From contig CALVBN010000004.1 in the NCBI GenBank assembly GCA_944325785.1, positions 1-64,000 of the forward strand: DNA of 64,000 nt, read 5' to 3'. This DNA comes from Candidatus Gastranaerophilales bacterium (GTDB lineage Bacteria > Cyanobacteriota > Vampirovibrionia > Gastranaerophilales > Gastranaerophilaceae). A program made the position numbers and the translations under genes. The first letter of the stretch is position 1. Each line of letters starts with the position of its first letter. The notes under the pieces are model-generated. The model saw only the letters and a list, made by a program, of their open reading frames with translations. It ran no database searches and had not been told where the DNA came from. Positions 9,309 to 17,857 of the stretch are shown here, piece after piece.

Positions 9309-10133
9309 ATGCTAAAAAAGATTTTTGCGACAATTCTTTTATCACTGTCAATGTCAGTATATGCAGCAGAAATACCTGTTGATGCAAAACTTGATTATAA
9401 TCAAGGTATTGATTTTTACAAACTCGGCATGTACGAACGCGCAATTGAATCTTTCCGCTCTGCAATAAGAACATATCCGGATTATATTGATGCGTATTAT
9501 AATCTGGCAACAATTCTGGAATACCTAAAACAGTATGCAGAAGCTCTTTCAATATACAAACAGGTTTATTTGAGAAATCCAAATGATTATGAAGTTATAT
9601 ACAAGCTTGCTCTAATGAGTTCCAAGCTTGAAGATTATACTAAAACAAGCGAATACTTGAGTCTAATCCCGCCTTCAAGCAGTTATTACCAGCGCGGGCA
9701 GGAACTTGCGGAATCGGTAAAGGTTTCAACCCAGCTTCCTCCGCAAAAAACAAATGCGCCCTCTAAAATCGCTACCAAATCCGGAATTTACGAAAACATT
9801 TTAAGCCCGACAGGCATTACAACAGACAGCCAGGGAAATATTTATGTTGCAACATTCTCTGACAATACTATTTTAAAAATAACACCGGAAGGCAAAAGAG
9901 TTGTATTTTTAAAAAGTGCATTAATAAGCGGTCCCATAAGCCTTGCAAGCGACAATGCCGGCAACATATATGTTTCCAACTACAATACAAATAATGTCGT
10001 AAAAATTACACCGCAGGGAGTTGCTTCCGTTCTTGTTTCTAAAATTGATAAACCTTACGGTCTGCATGTCGAAGGCAATATGCTCTTTATAACCTGCCAA
10101 GGCTCTAACTCAATCTTAAGACAAAAATTGTAG
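9309..10133 (+). CDS. Secreted TPR and NHL-repeat protein
   Basis: It has 274 aa with a signal peptide (residues 1-19, cleavage after YA-A). About three TPR units follow (residues 30-130; NQGIDFYKLGMYERAIESF, YYNLATILEYLKQYAEALS). After a Pro/Lys linker, residues about 160-270 have NHL/beta-propeller blades with SPTGITTDSQGNIYVATF and ASDNAGNIYVSNY. Such proteins act as extracytoplasmic scaffolds; no catalytic site is evident. Only two to three blades are present, so the propeller is incomplete or oligomeric. Confidence 0.8.
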   Translation: MLKKIFATILLSLSMSVYAAEIPVDAKLDYNQGIDFYKLGMYERAIESFRSAIRTYPDYIDAYYNLATILEYLKQYAEALSIYKQVYLRNPNDYEVIYKLALMSSKLEDYTKTSEYLSLIPPSSSYYQRGQELAESVKVSTQLPPQKTNAPSKIATKSGIYENILSPTGITTDSQGNIYVATFSDNTILKITPEGKRVVFLKSALISGPISLASDNAGNIYVSNYNTNNVVKITPQGVASVLVSKIDKPYGLHVEGNMLFITCQGSNSILRQKL

Positions 10134-10142
10134 AGGTTCGCA

Positions 10143-10571
10143 GTGAAAAAATCAGAACTAAATCTTGATATATTAAAAAACAGCTTAAAAACTCTTAAAG
10201 AGTGTTATGATGATTATTCTGCAGAACCCAATAAGAAAATAAAGGATTATATCAAAGACTCATGCATAAAGAGATTTGAATATACTTATGAAACCTCAAA
10301 AAAGATAATGAATAAATTTTTGAAAAAAGAGTATGATAAAAGCGAAAAAGATTTAACCATAAATAATATTTTCAGAGAAATGTATGGACTTGATTTAATT
10401 AAAAATTTTGAAAACTGGGCAGACTATAGAGAAAAAAGAAATTTTACTTCGCATGAATATAATGAGAAATATACAGACTCAATAATTGCGGTTATTCCGG
10501 ATTTTATCAGTGATGTTGAATATCTTATAAACCGGCTGGAAGGGATTTTACAGGATGACGGAATTCAGTAA
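10143..10571 (+). CDS. HEPN-domain toxin of a HEPN/MNT pair (HI0074 type)
   Basis: This 142-aa all-helical protein matches the nucleotidyltransferase substrate-binding/HEPN family. Its Rx4H motif is in KRNFTSHEY near residue 100, the RNase motif of HEPN toxins. It starts with GTG just after the previous stop, with AGAGG upstream. The MNT partner overlaps its end by 17 nt. In characterised pairs the MNT protein AMPylates a tyrosine near the HEPN motif and so silences the RNase; the Y in HEYNEKY is well placed for that. Toxin activity is inferred. Confidence 0.8.
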   Translation: MKKSELNLDILKNSLKTLKECYDDYSAEPNKKIKDYIKDSCIKRFEYTYETSKKIMNKFLKKEYDKSEKDLTINNIFREMYGLDLIKNFENWADYREKRNFTSHEYNEKYTDSIIAVIPDFISDVEYLINRLEGILQDDGIQ

Positions 10572-10866
10572 CAGCCAAGTTGCAGGAGTAAGCGGAAAAG
10601 AAAATAATATAATAAAGGATATTCTAAAAGATTATCCTTATGATTTTTATTATTACGGCTCGCGCGTAAAAGGAGATTATACAAAATCATCAGATCTGGA
10701 TATATTAATAAAATCTAATGACAAAATACCGGAAAAAATATTAAACGAATTAGCACGCAGGTTCAATGAAAGTTTAATTCCATATGTAGTAAATTTTTCT
10801 GAATATACAATGCTTAATACTGATTTCTATAAACTTATAGAACCCTCTCTGGTTAAAATTATCTAA
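10555..10866 (+). CDS. MNT-type nucleotidyltransferase antitoxin
   Basis: This 103-aa minimal nucleotidyltransferase has the GSRVKG motif (about residues 36-41) followed by SDLDILI, giving the G-S and D-x-D residues that bind Mg-ATP. It overlaps the HEPN gene by 17 nt, typical of this toxin-antitoxin class, in which it acts as an AMPylating antitoxin. No DNA-binding domain is visible, so autoregulation through this protein is not expected. Confidence 0.85.
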   Translation: MTEFSNSQVAGVSGKENNIIKDILKDYPYDFYYYGSRVKGDYTKSSDLDILIKSNDKIPEKILNELARRFNESLIPYVVNFSEYTMLNTDFYKLIEPSLVKII

Positions 10867-10874
10867 AATCCGGT

Positions 10875-11744
10875 CTAATCCATAAGTTCTTTTTTCAAGT
10901 TAGACTTAACCCCGCTCAACGGCCCGTTATTCGGAGCGACTAAATTCTGATAATATTTCTTTGCATAAACAAAGGGGAATCTCGGAAGCCAGCTGAACTT
11001 CATAATAACAGAAGCCGCGTCCGCACCTTTAGAAAACATCAATTCATCAATGGTTTCTTCATAAGCAGGAGAAATTGATGAGAATAATTTTAAGAAATAA
11101 TTTGTTGCAGTGACGCCGTAGTATCCTGTTGTCACACCGGGTTTAGATATAAGTTCTGTTATTGTAAAATTAGAATTATCCCGCATAGATTGAATATCCG
11201 CAGGCAGAATAAGCTCTTGTCCGCTGACACCTTCAATCTCAAACTGGCGCCCGTTATATACGATTATCATCTGATTCGGTTTTGGCATATATATGTCATC
11301 AAAAATATTATCCAGAATAGGCTGACCGTTAAAATCCGTAACACCATATTTATAATTTTTACAAGTCAAAAACATTCCGCCGAAAAGCAAATCAATCGAA
11401 GAATATTGAACCGGCAGAACTTCAAATCCTTGTTCATCAAAAAGTCCGTATTTATCGCCCTTCCCAAGCTTAGCAAATTTACCCAGCACTCTGTCTGCAG
11501 AATTATATTTCGGCTCAACAAGAATTTTGCCTGAATCATTCATGATACCGAATTTTGTGCCGTCTTGAATTAACCATCCTGTTTCGCCGAGCCTTATAAG
11601 CTTTTTATATTCAGCATCAACGATAATATTACCTTTTTCGTCTTTAAGTCCGAATTGTCCGTCATTGCTGAATACCATCGGTTCTGCAAAACTAATATTC
11701 TGCAGAATAATTAAAGATAAAATTAATAAGCTCAACTTCTTCAT
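10875..11744 (-). CDS. Secreted WG-repeat protein
   Basis: It has 289 aa with an N-terminal signal peptide (about 20 residues, ending SFA-E). At least four WG-type repeats follow between residues 25 and 180 (FGLKDEKGNIIVDAEYKKL, FGIMNDSGKILVEPKYNS, YGLFDEQGFEVLPVQYSS, YGVTDFNGQPILDNIFDD). The C-terminal 100 residues are not recognised. WG repeats form small beta-propeller-like units of unknown ligand. It is probably exported. Confidence 0.8.
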   Translation of the reverse strand: MKKLSLLILSLIILQNISFAEPMVFSNDGQFGLKDEKGNIIVDAEYKKLIRLGETGWLIQDGTKFGIMNDSGKILVEPKYNSADRVLGKFAKLGKGDKYGLFDEQGFEVLPVQYSSIDLLFGGMFLTCKNYKYGVTDFNGQPILDNIFDDIYMPKPNQMIIVYNGRQFEIEGVSGQELILPADIQSMRDNSNFTITELISKPGVTTGYYGVTATNYFLKLFSSISPAYEETIDELMFSKGADAASVIMKFSWLPRFPFVYAKKYYQNLVAPNNGPLSGVKSNLKKELMD

Positions 11745-11777
11745 ACTAAAAGATTAACATAAAATTGATGATTTGTG

Positions 11778-12251
11778 TTAAAAAAATCTGTTTTTTATCT
11801 TTTGCCAGAAAGTTTGTCTGTCATTATCCGGATAATACATCATCAAAGGAGAGGTTGTTCTATAGTCCAGCTGTTTTCCTTTTCGGATATGTTTGTCAAT
11901 TTCTTTAATCATCTTTTTGTCATTGGATGTGAAACCGAATTTTCTATAAAAAATATGCGGGGGATTATGCGGATCAAACTCCAGAGTCGATGCTTTCACG
12001 CCAAGCCTGCCTCCGCATCCGAGTTTTTCGCTTAAATTTTTAGCAAAATTTAAAAATTTAGTACCGTATCCCTGTCGTCTTTGGTTAAAAATTAAAAGCG
12101 GATTTATAAATAATTCGTCTTTTTTGAAACAAAAAACATTCATAAACCCTATCATTTCTCCGGTTTTAGTACTAAACATGCGAAAAGAGTTTGTTTTAGG
12201 CGGATTATATATCAAAGCTTCGGGCAGTTTGTCAATTGGTTTAATATTCAT
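11778..12251 (-). CDS. GNAT-family acetyltransferase
   Basis: It has 157 aa. The acetyl-CoA pyrophosphate loop is NQRRQGYGTKFL (about residues 57-68, Q/R-x-x-G-x-G pattern), and a terminal FYRKFGF segment matches the last GNAT strand. GGAGG lies 7 nt before the ATG. The substrate is unknown. Confidence 0.75.
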   Translation of the reverse strand: MNIKPIDKLPEALIYNPPKTNSFRMFSTKTGEMIGFMNVFCFKKDELFINPLLIFNQRRQGYGTKFLNFAKNLSEKLGCGGRLGVKASTLEFDPHNPPHIFYRKFGFTSNDKKMIKEIDKHIRKGKQLDYRTTSPLMMYYPDNDRQTFWQKIKNRFF

Positions 12252-12594
12252 ATATATGCCTCCGGTAATTTTTATTACCGCCCTGCAGGCAGTATTGGTT
12301 TTGTAATATCAAGACTCTTGATACTTAAAGAGTATCATAAAAACATATTTTATTAATATCTTTCCGCTAACGCGTCCTGCGCACCGCAAGCGTGTTATGC
12401 GCAAGCATAACAATAGCAAACGAAAACGTGCAGACTTGCCAGCAACATCCATTCAAACCGCACCCGCCAGAGTGCAGGAAACAATGTGTGTTTCTCTTTC
12501 TTTGCTAACGTTTCTTTCTCTTTTTATCGCAAAAAAGAGAAAGAAATGTTAAATATGATGAAGTGTGAAAGTCTGCACTAAATTCCTCTTTATG
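12252..12594. other. Intergenic region with stable hairpins
   Basis: No gene is seen. It holds a hairpin with 7-bp stem GTTATGC / GCATAAC and a GCAA tetraloop (12394-12411). A long near-perfect inverted repeat at 12507-12550 has arms rich in TTTCTTTCTC and its complement, with a 6-nt loop, and may act as a terminator. The stretch 12361-12480 is richer in GC than its surroundings. Confidence 0.55.
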
Positions 12595-12710
12595 AGTGAC
12601 CAGGTGACTCGTGATTCGTGATTTGTGGTTATAGAATTTCTCTAACTAAGCCTCGTTTACTTATATCATTTTAATATCTCGATTCACGGCTCACGAATCA
12701 CTCTTCACGA
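12595..12710 (+). repeat. 115-bp inverted-repeat element, copy R1
   Basis: The core GGTTATAGAATTTCT is flanked by arms built from GTGATTC/GTGATTT-like heptamers on the left and their complements (GAATCACTC, TTCACGAAC) on the right. Related copies are at 49715-49830, 49971-50072 and 54916-55018. Confidence 0.75.
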
Positions 12711-12720
12711 ACTCTTGACG

Positions 12721-12760
12721 CCTCACCCTGCCCTTCTCCTGTTAGGAGAGGGGATGCGCG
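12721..12760 (+). repeat. GC-rich palindromic repeat of the CCTCACCC type
   Basis: CCTCACCCTGCCCTTCTCC, a short loop, and GGAGAGGGGATG form a hairpin. It resembles the palindrome embedded in the UvrD-like gene (about 24500-24545). Confidence 0.55.
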
Positions 12761-12788
12761 TTTTCTCTTAGTAAAAAAGAAAAAACAT

Positions 12789-14771
12789 CTAAACCATTTC
12801 GCGGAGTTTTTTTAGTTGGTCGCGGATTTCGGCTGCGCGCTCAAAGTCAAGAATTTTAGCAGCTTTATGCATATCTTTTTCGAGTTTGGAAATAAGTTTC
12901 GGCAAATCTTTCTTTTCTATTCCCAAATCGACCATTTCTTCCGCAACAATATCCTCTAAATCCCTATAGCTTGCAACAAGTGAGAGAAGATTATTTTCAA
13001 TCGGCTTCTTAATTGTCTGCGGAATGATACCGTATTTTTTGTTATGAGCAAGCTGAATTTCACGCCTTCTATTCGTTTCGTCAATAGCCCTCTGCATAGA
13101 ATCCGTAATCTTATCCGCATACATAATTACTTCCCCGCAGGCATTACGCGCTGCACGCCCGATTGTTTGGATTAAGCTTGTATCAGAACGCAAAAATCCT
13201 TCTTTATCCGCATCCATAATTGCGACAAGGGAAACTTCCGGTATATCAAGACCTTCTCTTAAAAGGTTAACACCGATTAGTACATCAAATTCTCCGAGCC
13301 TTAAATCCCTCAGAATTTCAACACGCTCGATTGACTTAATTCCGCTGTGCAGGTATCTTACGCGGATACCTTCCTGCAAAAAGAAATCGCATAAATCCTC
13401 CGCCATCCTTTTGGTAAGAGTTGTGATTAAAACTCTTTCTTCCTTCTTTGCTCTTTTTTCGATTTCTATCTTTAAATCCGCAATCTGTGTTTCAATGGGT
13501 CGAACGCTGATTTTAGGATCAACAAGACCGGTCGGTCTGATAATCTGTTCTACAAGCTGTTGGGATGTTTGTTTTTCAAATTCCCCGGGAGTAGCGGATA
13601 TATAAATTTTTTGTCCGACTTTGGCAAAAAATTCCTCGCTCTTTAGCGGTCTGTTGTCTTTTGCGCAAGGAAGCCTAAAGCCGAACTCTATAAGCGTATT
13701 TTTTCTTGAAGCATCACCGTGGTACATACCGTTTAACTGCGGAAGCGTTACGTGAGATTCATCAATTACAGTTAAAAAATCTCCTCTAAAATAATCCAAA
13801 AGTGTTGCCGGAGCAGATCCAGGAGGGCGCCGTTCAATTATTCTTGAGTAGTTTTCGATTCCGGAACAGTAGCCCATCTCCTTAATCATTTCAATATCGT
13901 ACTTAACCCTTTGCTGAAGCCTTTGTGATTCCAGAATTTTGTTCTGGCTCTCAAGTTCTGCAACACGGTTTTTCAATTCAGTTCTAATCATCTGAATGGT
14001 TTCGTCTTCGTTCTCATCATACGAAATATAATGCACAGCCGGATAAATAACAACGCTCTCCGGTGCTTCTAAAATTTCTCCTGTCAGACTGTCAATCTTT
14101 ACAATCTTTTCTATTTCATCATCGAAGAAATAGACCCTTGTTATAATCTTTTCATACGCCGGCATAATCTCAACAATATCGCCTCTTGCTCTGAATGTTG
14201 AGCGTTCAAGCGCCAGATCATTTCTCGTATATTGAACGGATACCAGATGTTTAATCAGTTCTCCTCTGTCCAATCTTCCGCCGACTTTAAGCTCAATAGC
14301 GCCTTTAAAATAATTTTCCGGAAGCCCCAAACCGTAAATACAGCTTACAGATGCAACAATAATAACGTCGTTGCGTTCGTACAGGCTTCTTGTTGTATTG
14401 TGTCTTAAACGGTCAATTTCTTCATTAATACTTGCAGATTTTTCAATATAAGTATCGGTTCTCGGAATATAAGCTTCCGGCTGATAATAATCATAATAAG
14501 ATATAAAATATTCTACTGCATTATTCGGGAACAGTTCTTTAAATTCATTATAGAGCTGAGCGGCAAGAGTCTTATTATGCGCAATAATCAATGTGGGTTT
14601 TTGTATCTGCTCAATAACATTTGCGATAGTAAATGTTTTTCCGGAGCCTGTAATCCCGAGAAGCGTTTGTGAATCGTCGCCAGCTTTGAGTCCTTCTACC
14701 AGTTCTTGTATGGCTTTCGGCTGGTCGCCTGCAGGTTTGTATTTAGAAACAATTTCAAATTTTTTGTTCAT
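12789..14771 (-). CDS. uvrB: UvrABC excinuclease subunit B
   Basis: It verifies and loads onto damaged DNA for nucleotide excision repair. The 660 aa match the family. Walker A is GITGSGKT (near residue 40). The beta-hairpin that clamps DNA is at YYDYYQPEAYIPRTDTYIE, the helicase motif II variant is DESHVTLPQ, motif VI is QTIGRAARN, and the C-terminal UVR domain (last 35 residues, DFERAAEIRDQLKKL) binds UvrC. ATG at 14771 has no ribosome binding site but lies 6 nt from a perfect TATAAT. Confidence 0.98.
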   Translation of the reverse strand: MNKKFEIVSKYKPAGDQPKAIQELVEGLKAGDDSQTLLGITGSGKTFTIANVIEQIQKPTLIIAHNKTLAAQLYNEFKELFPNNAVEYFISYYDYYQPEAYIPRTDTYIEKSASINEEIDRLRHNTTRSLYERNDVIIVASVSCIYGLGLPENYFKGAIELKVGGRLDRGELIKHLVSVQYTRNDLALERSTFRARGDIVEIMPAYEKIITRVYFFDDEIEKIVKIDSLTGEILEAPESVVIYPAVHYISYDENEDETIQMIRTELKNRVAELESQNKILESQRLQQRVKYDIEMIKEMGYCSGIENYSRIIERRPPGSAPATLLDYFRGDFLTVIDESHVTLPQLNGMYHGDASRKNTLIEFGFRLPCAKDNRPLKSEEFFAKVGQKIYISATPGEFEKQTSQQLVEQIIRPTGLVDPKISVRPIETQIADLKIEIEKRAKKEERVLITTLTKRMAEDLCDFFLQEGIRVRYLHSGIKSIERVEILRDLRLGEFDVLIGVNLLREGLDIPEVSLVAIMDADKEGFLRSDTSLIQTIGRAARNACGEVIMYADKITDSMQRAIDETNRRREIQLAHNKKYGIIPQTIKKPIENNLLSLVASYRDLEDIVAEEMVDLGIEKKDLPKLISKLEKDMHKAAKILDFERAAEIRDQLKKLREMV

Positions 14772-14783
14772 ATTTTTATTATA
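14772..14783 (-). promoter_or_regulatory. -10 box of a probable leaderless uvrB transcript
   Basis: On the minus strand TATAAT (14778-14783) is followed by 6 nt and the uvrB ATG. Transcription would start at or next to the A of the ATG. Confidence 0.6.
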
Positions 14784-14915
14784 TACCGCTTAGAAGAATA
14801 TTTGTAAAATTAAAATCATATCTTTTAATTCATAGAAATATATAAAAAATAAATAATCCTAAGGAGTTACTTCCAAAGAAGATTAAGAAGCATGAATAAA
14901 GGTGTTACAATATAA

Positions 14916-15065
14916 TTGTAAGTCGAAGGCAGCTAGTGAATTGTCGGATTTCGACGTTATAAATGATTAGGCATTGTGTGTGTGTTCGGCTTACAACTTT
15001 AAAACCACTATCTTTTCTTCATAATAATTAGCCTTGCTCCTTTTGTCTCTCTTCCGAAAGGAGCC
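14916..15065 (+). ncRNA. Possible structured RNA between uvrB and surE
   Basis: The 5' arm TTGTAAGTCGAA (14916-14927) pairs with TTCGGCTTACAA (14985-14996) over 12 bp with one G-U. Inside is a hairpin GTCG-GATTT-CGAC (14943-14955). Downstream, GCTCCTTT and AAAGGAGC (15036-15064) form a hairpin followed by CCTTTT. A TATAAT at 14911-14916 abuts the 5' arm but lies too close to be its own promoter. No known RNA family is recognised, and strand and ends are uncertain. Confidence 0.3.
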
Positions 15066-15082
15066 TTTTGCTGTATATACGG

Positions 15083-15874
15083 CTAAAACCAATTGCACAA
15101 ATTTTCTCTGCACAAATCATTCTCTAAATCTTGCAGAATATTTGTTCTTGTCATTTCGTACGTAACAGGAGTAATCGAAATTTTATTGTTTCTTACAGCC
15201 GCAATATCTGTTGAAGCGTCTTCCGGCTCATTTATTAATTCTCCCGCCATCCAGTAATAGACTTTTCCTCTCGGATCAATTCTTTTTTCGTATGCATCAG
15301 TAAACATTCTGCTTCCGAGTTCTGTTGCGGCAACCCCTCCGATATCTTCTTTTTCAAGTCCGGGGATATTAATATTCAGAATTGTCTTAGCAGGAAATTT
15401 TTTAATATCAATTTTGTTTAATAAATCCGCAACAAATTCTGCAGAAACTTTAAACGCTTCATATTCCGTACTCATGCTGGCAAGTGAAGTTGCAATACTT
15501 GGATATCCCATCATAGCGCCTTCCATAGCACAGCTTACCGTTCCGGAATAGAGAATATCCGCTCCGAGATTCGGTCCGTGGTTTATGCCGGAAATAACTA
15601 AATCCGGCAGTTCTTCTTTTGCAAGAATTGCATTGATTGCAAGTTTGACGCAGTCGCCCGGGGTTCCAGTTGTCATCCAGCATCGTTTGGCTCCGTATTT
15701 TGCATCAACTTCTTCCACTCTTAGAGGAGTCTGAAGAGTAAGAGAATGTCCGGCAGCGCTTCTTTCTCTGTCCGGCGCCACTACATAAACTTCATGGCAT
15801 GGAGAAAGTGCTTCTATAAGCGCGCGTATTCCGTTTGCTAAAATCCCGTCATCATTCGATACAAGTATTTTCAT
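15083..15874 (-). CDS. surE: 5'/3'-nucleotidase SurE
   Basis: It is a metal-dependent phosphatase of nucleoside monophosphates, linked to stationary-phase survival. The 263 aa include the metal site NDDG (residues 7-10), the APDRERSAAGHSLT block, TGTPGDCV and SGINHGPNLG, all diagnostic of SurE. The ribosome binding site GAGGAG precedes the ATG at 15874. Confidence 0.97.
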   Translation of the reverse strand: MKILVSNDDGILANGIRALIEALSPCHEVYVVAPDRERSAAGHSLTLQTPLRVEEVDAKYGAKRCWMTTGTPGDCVKLAINAILAKEELPDLVISGINHGPNLGADILYSGTVSCAMEGAMMGYPSIATSLASMSTEYEAFKVSAEFVADLLNKIDIKKFPAKTILNINIPGLEKEDIGGVAATELGSRMFTDAYEKRIDPRGKVYYWMAGELINEPEDASTDIAAVRNNKISITPVTYEMTRTNILQDLENDLCRENLCNWF

Positions 15875-16205
15875 CTAAAACTCCTCTTTTGTTTAAGTTA
15901 CCCGTTTATTATAGTATAATTATAAAAATTTTACAAAAATTTACAATTATTTTCGGCACATTTTTTTGAAAATAAGTTTTAAGAATATAAACCGTAGTAT
16001 AAAACAGTTTCATAATTGCAAATTTTTAAGATAAGTTTCCTAAACCTAAAAAAAAATTCAAAAATTCTTCTTTACATTTCCTTTACAATTGCATAAAACA
16101 TGGCAATTTTTATTTTGACCGGCTTTTAAATATATATCTAAGCTGATATAATCGAAGGGTAAATGGATATATAACCCGTGTCCGCTTACTTTTCATAAGA
16201 AGTAT

Positions 16206-17840
16206 ATGTGTATGATTAACAAAATTGGTGTAGACAGTACTAGCAGAATAAATAGCAATCCCCGTTTAAATAAAGACGGAAAAGATTCAAACCCGAACTT
16301 TAAAGGACTCGGGGCAGTTGCTATTGCCGGAATTCAAGCCTGCGAAAGAATGCCGATGGTAAACGTAACTGTTATTGATATGTTATCAGCAATCCTTCCG
16401 CGAACTATAGTTGAATCCATGACAAACTGGTTTGCAGGATTTGAGGCATTCAGAAGAGAATCTTCCGGTCTTGTTGTAAACTGTTTGATACCAAGCCTTG
16501 TAACATTAGGAATTGCCAAATGCATTAACCCTGCTTTTATGCCGAAGGGCGTTAACATGTCCAGATGCTGGGCTGACAGCTCGCTGGTTGATAAAGCTGC
16601 AGAATATTATAAAAAAGCTACTTCTGAGGATAAAGTTATGGAATCTATGAAAAATATCCTCGGAAATATTGAGGGATATGAGGGTAAAAAACATGTTGTT
16701 TTCTCTAAATCAGAAGCTTTAGGAGAAGAAGCAATAAATTCTTATGCAAAAAAACTTGCAGAACTTACCCGCTCAAACGAAAGCGACAGAGCAATCCGCA
16801 AGCAGGTTAAACAGCTTTCCAACGAAATTATTGACAAAGTTCACGTTGCAGAAAATATTAAAATTGGCGGAGAAAAAGAAGTTAAAGCCGGTTCTGTAAC
16901 ATCACTTCTTGAAGACTCAGTTAAATTTTTTAAAGAATATCAAAAAACAGGTAATAAGCTTAGTATTGAAGAATTTGCGTCAAAAAGCAAAAGTATGCTA
17001 AAAACAAAGAGCTTAATGGGTTTAGGCGTAATTCTTCCGCTTGCAATTTCAATGCAGTATATTAACCGCTGGATTACAGGCAAATTGTCCGGTGTCAAAG
17101 GCGCTCCTATTTATGATGATTTCGGAAAGAATAAACAGGTGGAAATAGAAGAAAGTCCTAACGCAAAAGAAGGTCTTTTAAGGCAAAAATTAATTTCAAT
17201 CTCTTCAATGATAGGTGTTGCTCTGCTTTCTATGATGAAAAAGCCCACGATGAATATGCTCGAATTTAAGGGTATGTTCCCGACAATGGACCAGGCAAGA
17301 ATTATTTCAACCGCAACATTTGCTTCCCGTATGGCTGCAGCGGATGATAAAAACGAACTTGCAGAAGCAACCGTCAGAGATATTGCAACTTTCTCAAGTT
17401 TATATTTCTTGGGAGATTATGCTGCAAAAGGTGCTGCAACAATTATACAAAACAAAACAGGCGTTACACTATTAAACGAAACCAAAAAACTTGATCCTAA
17501 TGCTAATAAGCTAAAAAAATTCTGGCACTGGGTTAAAGATATTAATATCAAATCCTCAGAAGAAGTCGTCGGGAGAACCGAAAAAGAAATTAAACGCGCC
17601 AAGAATTTACGTTCTGCTTGCCAGGTAACTAACCTTGGTGTATCATTAGCATTGTTAGGGATTGTAATACCTATTTTTACACGCAGAAGTACAAAGAAAA
17701 AACATGAACAGGCTCTAAAGCTTGCTCAAGAAAGACAACAAACACAAAAGCCGGAAGAAAACAAACAGTCAGTTACACCTCTAAATGTTAAATATTCAAA
17801 TTTAACAGCCGGATTTAGAGCTGACACAATGAAGAAATAA
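16206..17840 (+). CDS. Lineage-specific membrane protein, tandem paralog 1
   Basis: It has 544 aa and no recognised family. The first 30 residues are polar and end in PNFKGLGAV (F32-K33-G34). Hydrophobic segments lie near residues 85-105, 275-295, 335-350 and 480-500, so it probably spans the membrane several times. It aligns with the next gene through F-R-R-E then G-x-V, the K-(T/S)-x-x-x-G-x-G-x-(I/A) segment before the second hydrophobic stretch, and F-(K/N)-G-(M/K)-(F/M)-P-T-(M/I)-x-Q. ATG at 16206 or 16212. It is followed 17 nt later by its paralog, forming a two-gene operon. Confidence 0.75.
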   Translation: MCMINKIGVDSTSRINSNPRLNKDGKDSNPNFKGLGAVAIAGIQACERMPMVNVTVIDMLSAILPRTIVESMTNWFAGFEAFRRESSGLVVNCLIPSLVTLGIAKCINPAFMPKGVNMSRCWADSSLVDKAAEYYKKATSEDKVMESMKNILGNIEGYEGKKHVVFSKSEALGEEAINSYAKKLAELTRSNESDRAIRKQVKQLSNEIIDKVHVAENIKIGGEKEVKAGSVTSLLEDSVKFFKEYQKTGNKLSIEEFASKSKSMLKTKSLMGLGVILPLAISMQYINRWITGKLSGVKGAPIYDDFGKNKQVEIEESPNAKEGLLRQKLISISSMIGVALLSMMKKPTMNMLEFKGMFPTMDQARIISTATFASRMAAADDKNELAEATVRDIATFSSLYFLGDYAAKGAATIIQNKTGVTLLNETKKLDPNANKLKKFWHWVKDINIKSSEEVVGRTEKEIKRAKNLRSACQVTNLGVSLALLGIVIPIFTRRSTKKKHEQALKLAQERQQTQKPEENKQSVTPLNVKYSNLTAGFRADTMKK

Positions 17841-17857
17841 ATAGCCGAAGGTAAATC

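Noticed and set aside
12595..12710. CRISPR-like direct repeats (also at 49715-50072 and 54916)
   Set aside because: The units are inverted heptamer arms around a conserved core, not regular repeats with unique spacers, and no cas gene is present.
16115..16152. TTGACC ... TATAAT promoter before the tandem membrane genes
   Set aside because: The spacer is 26 nt, too long for a sigma-70 promoter; only the TATAAT may be real.
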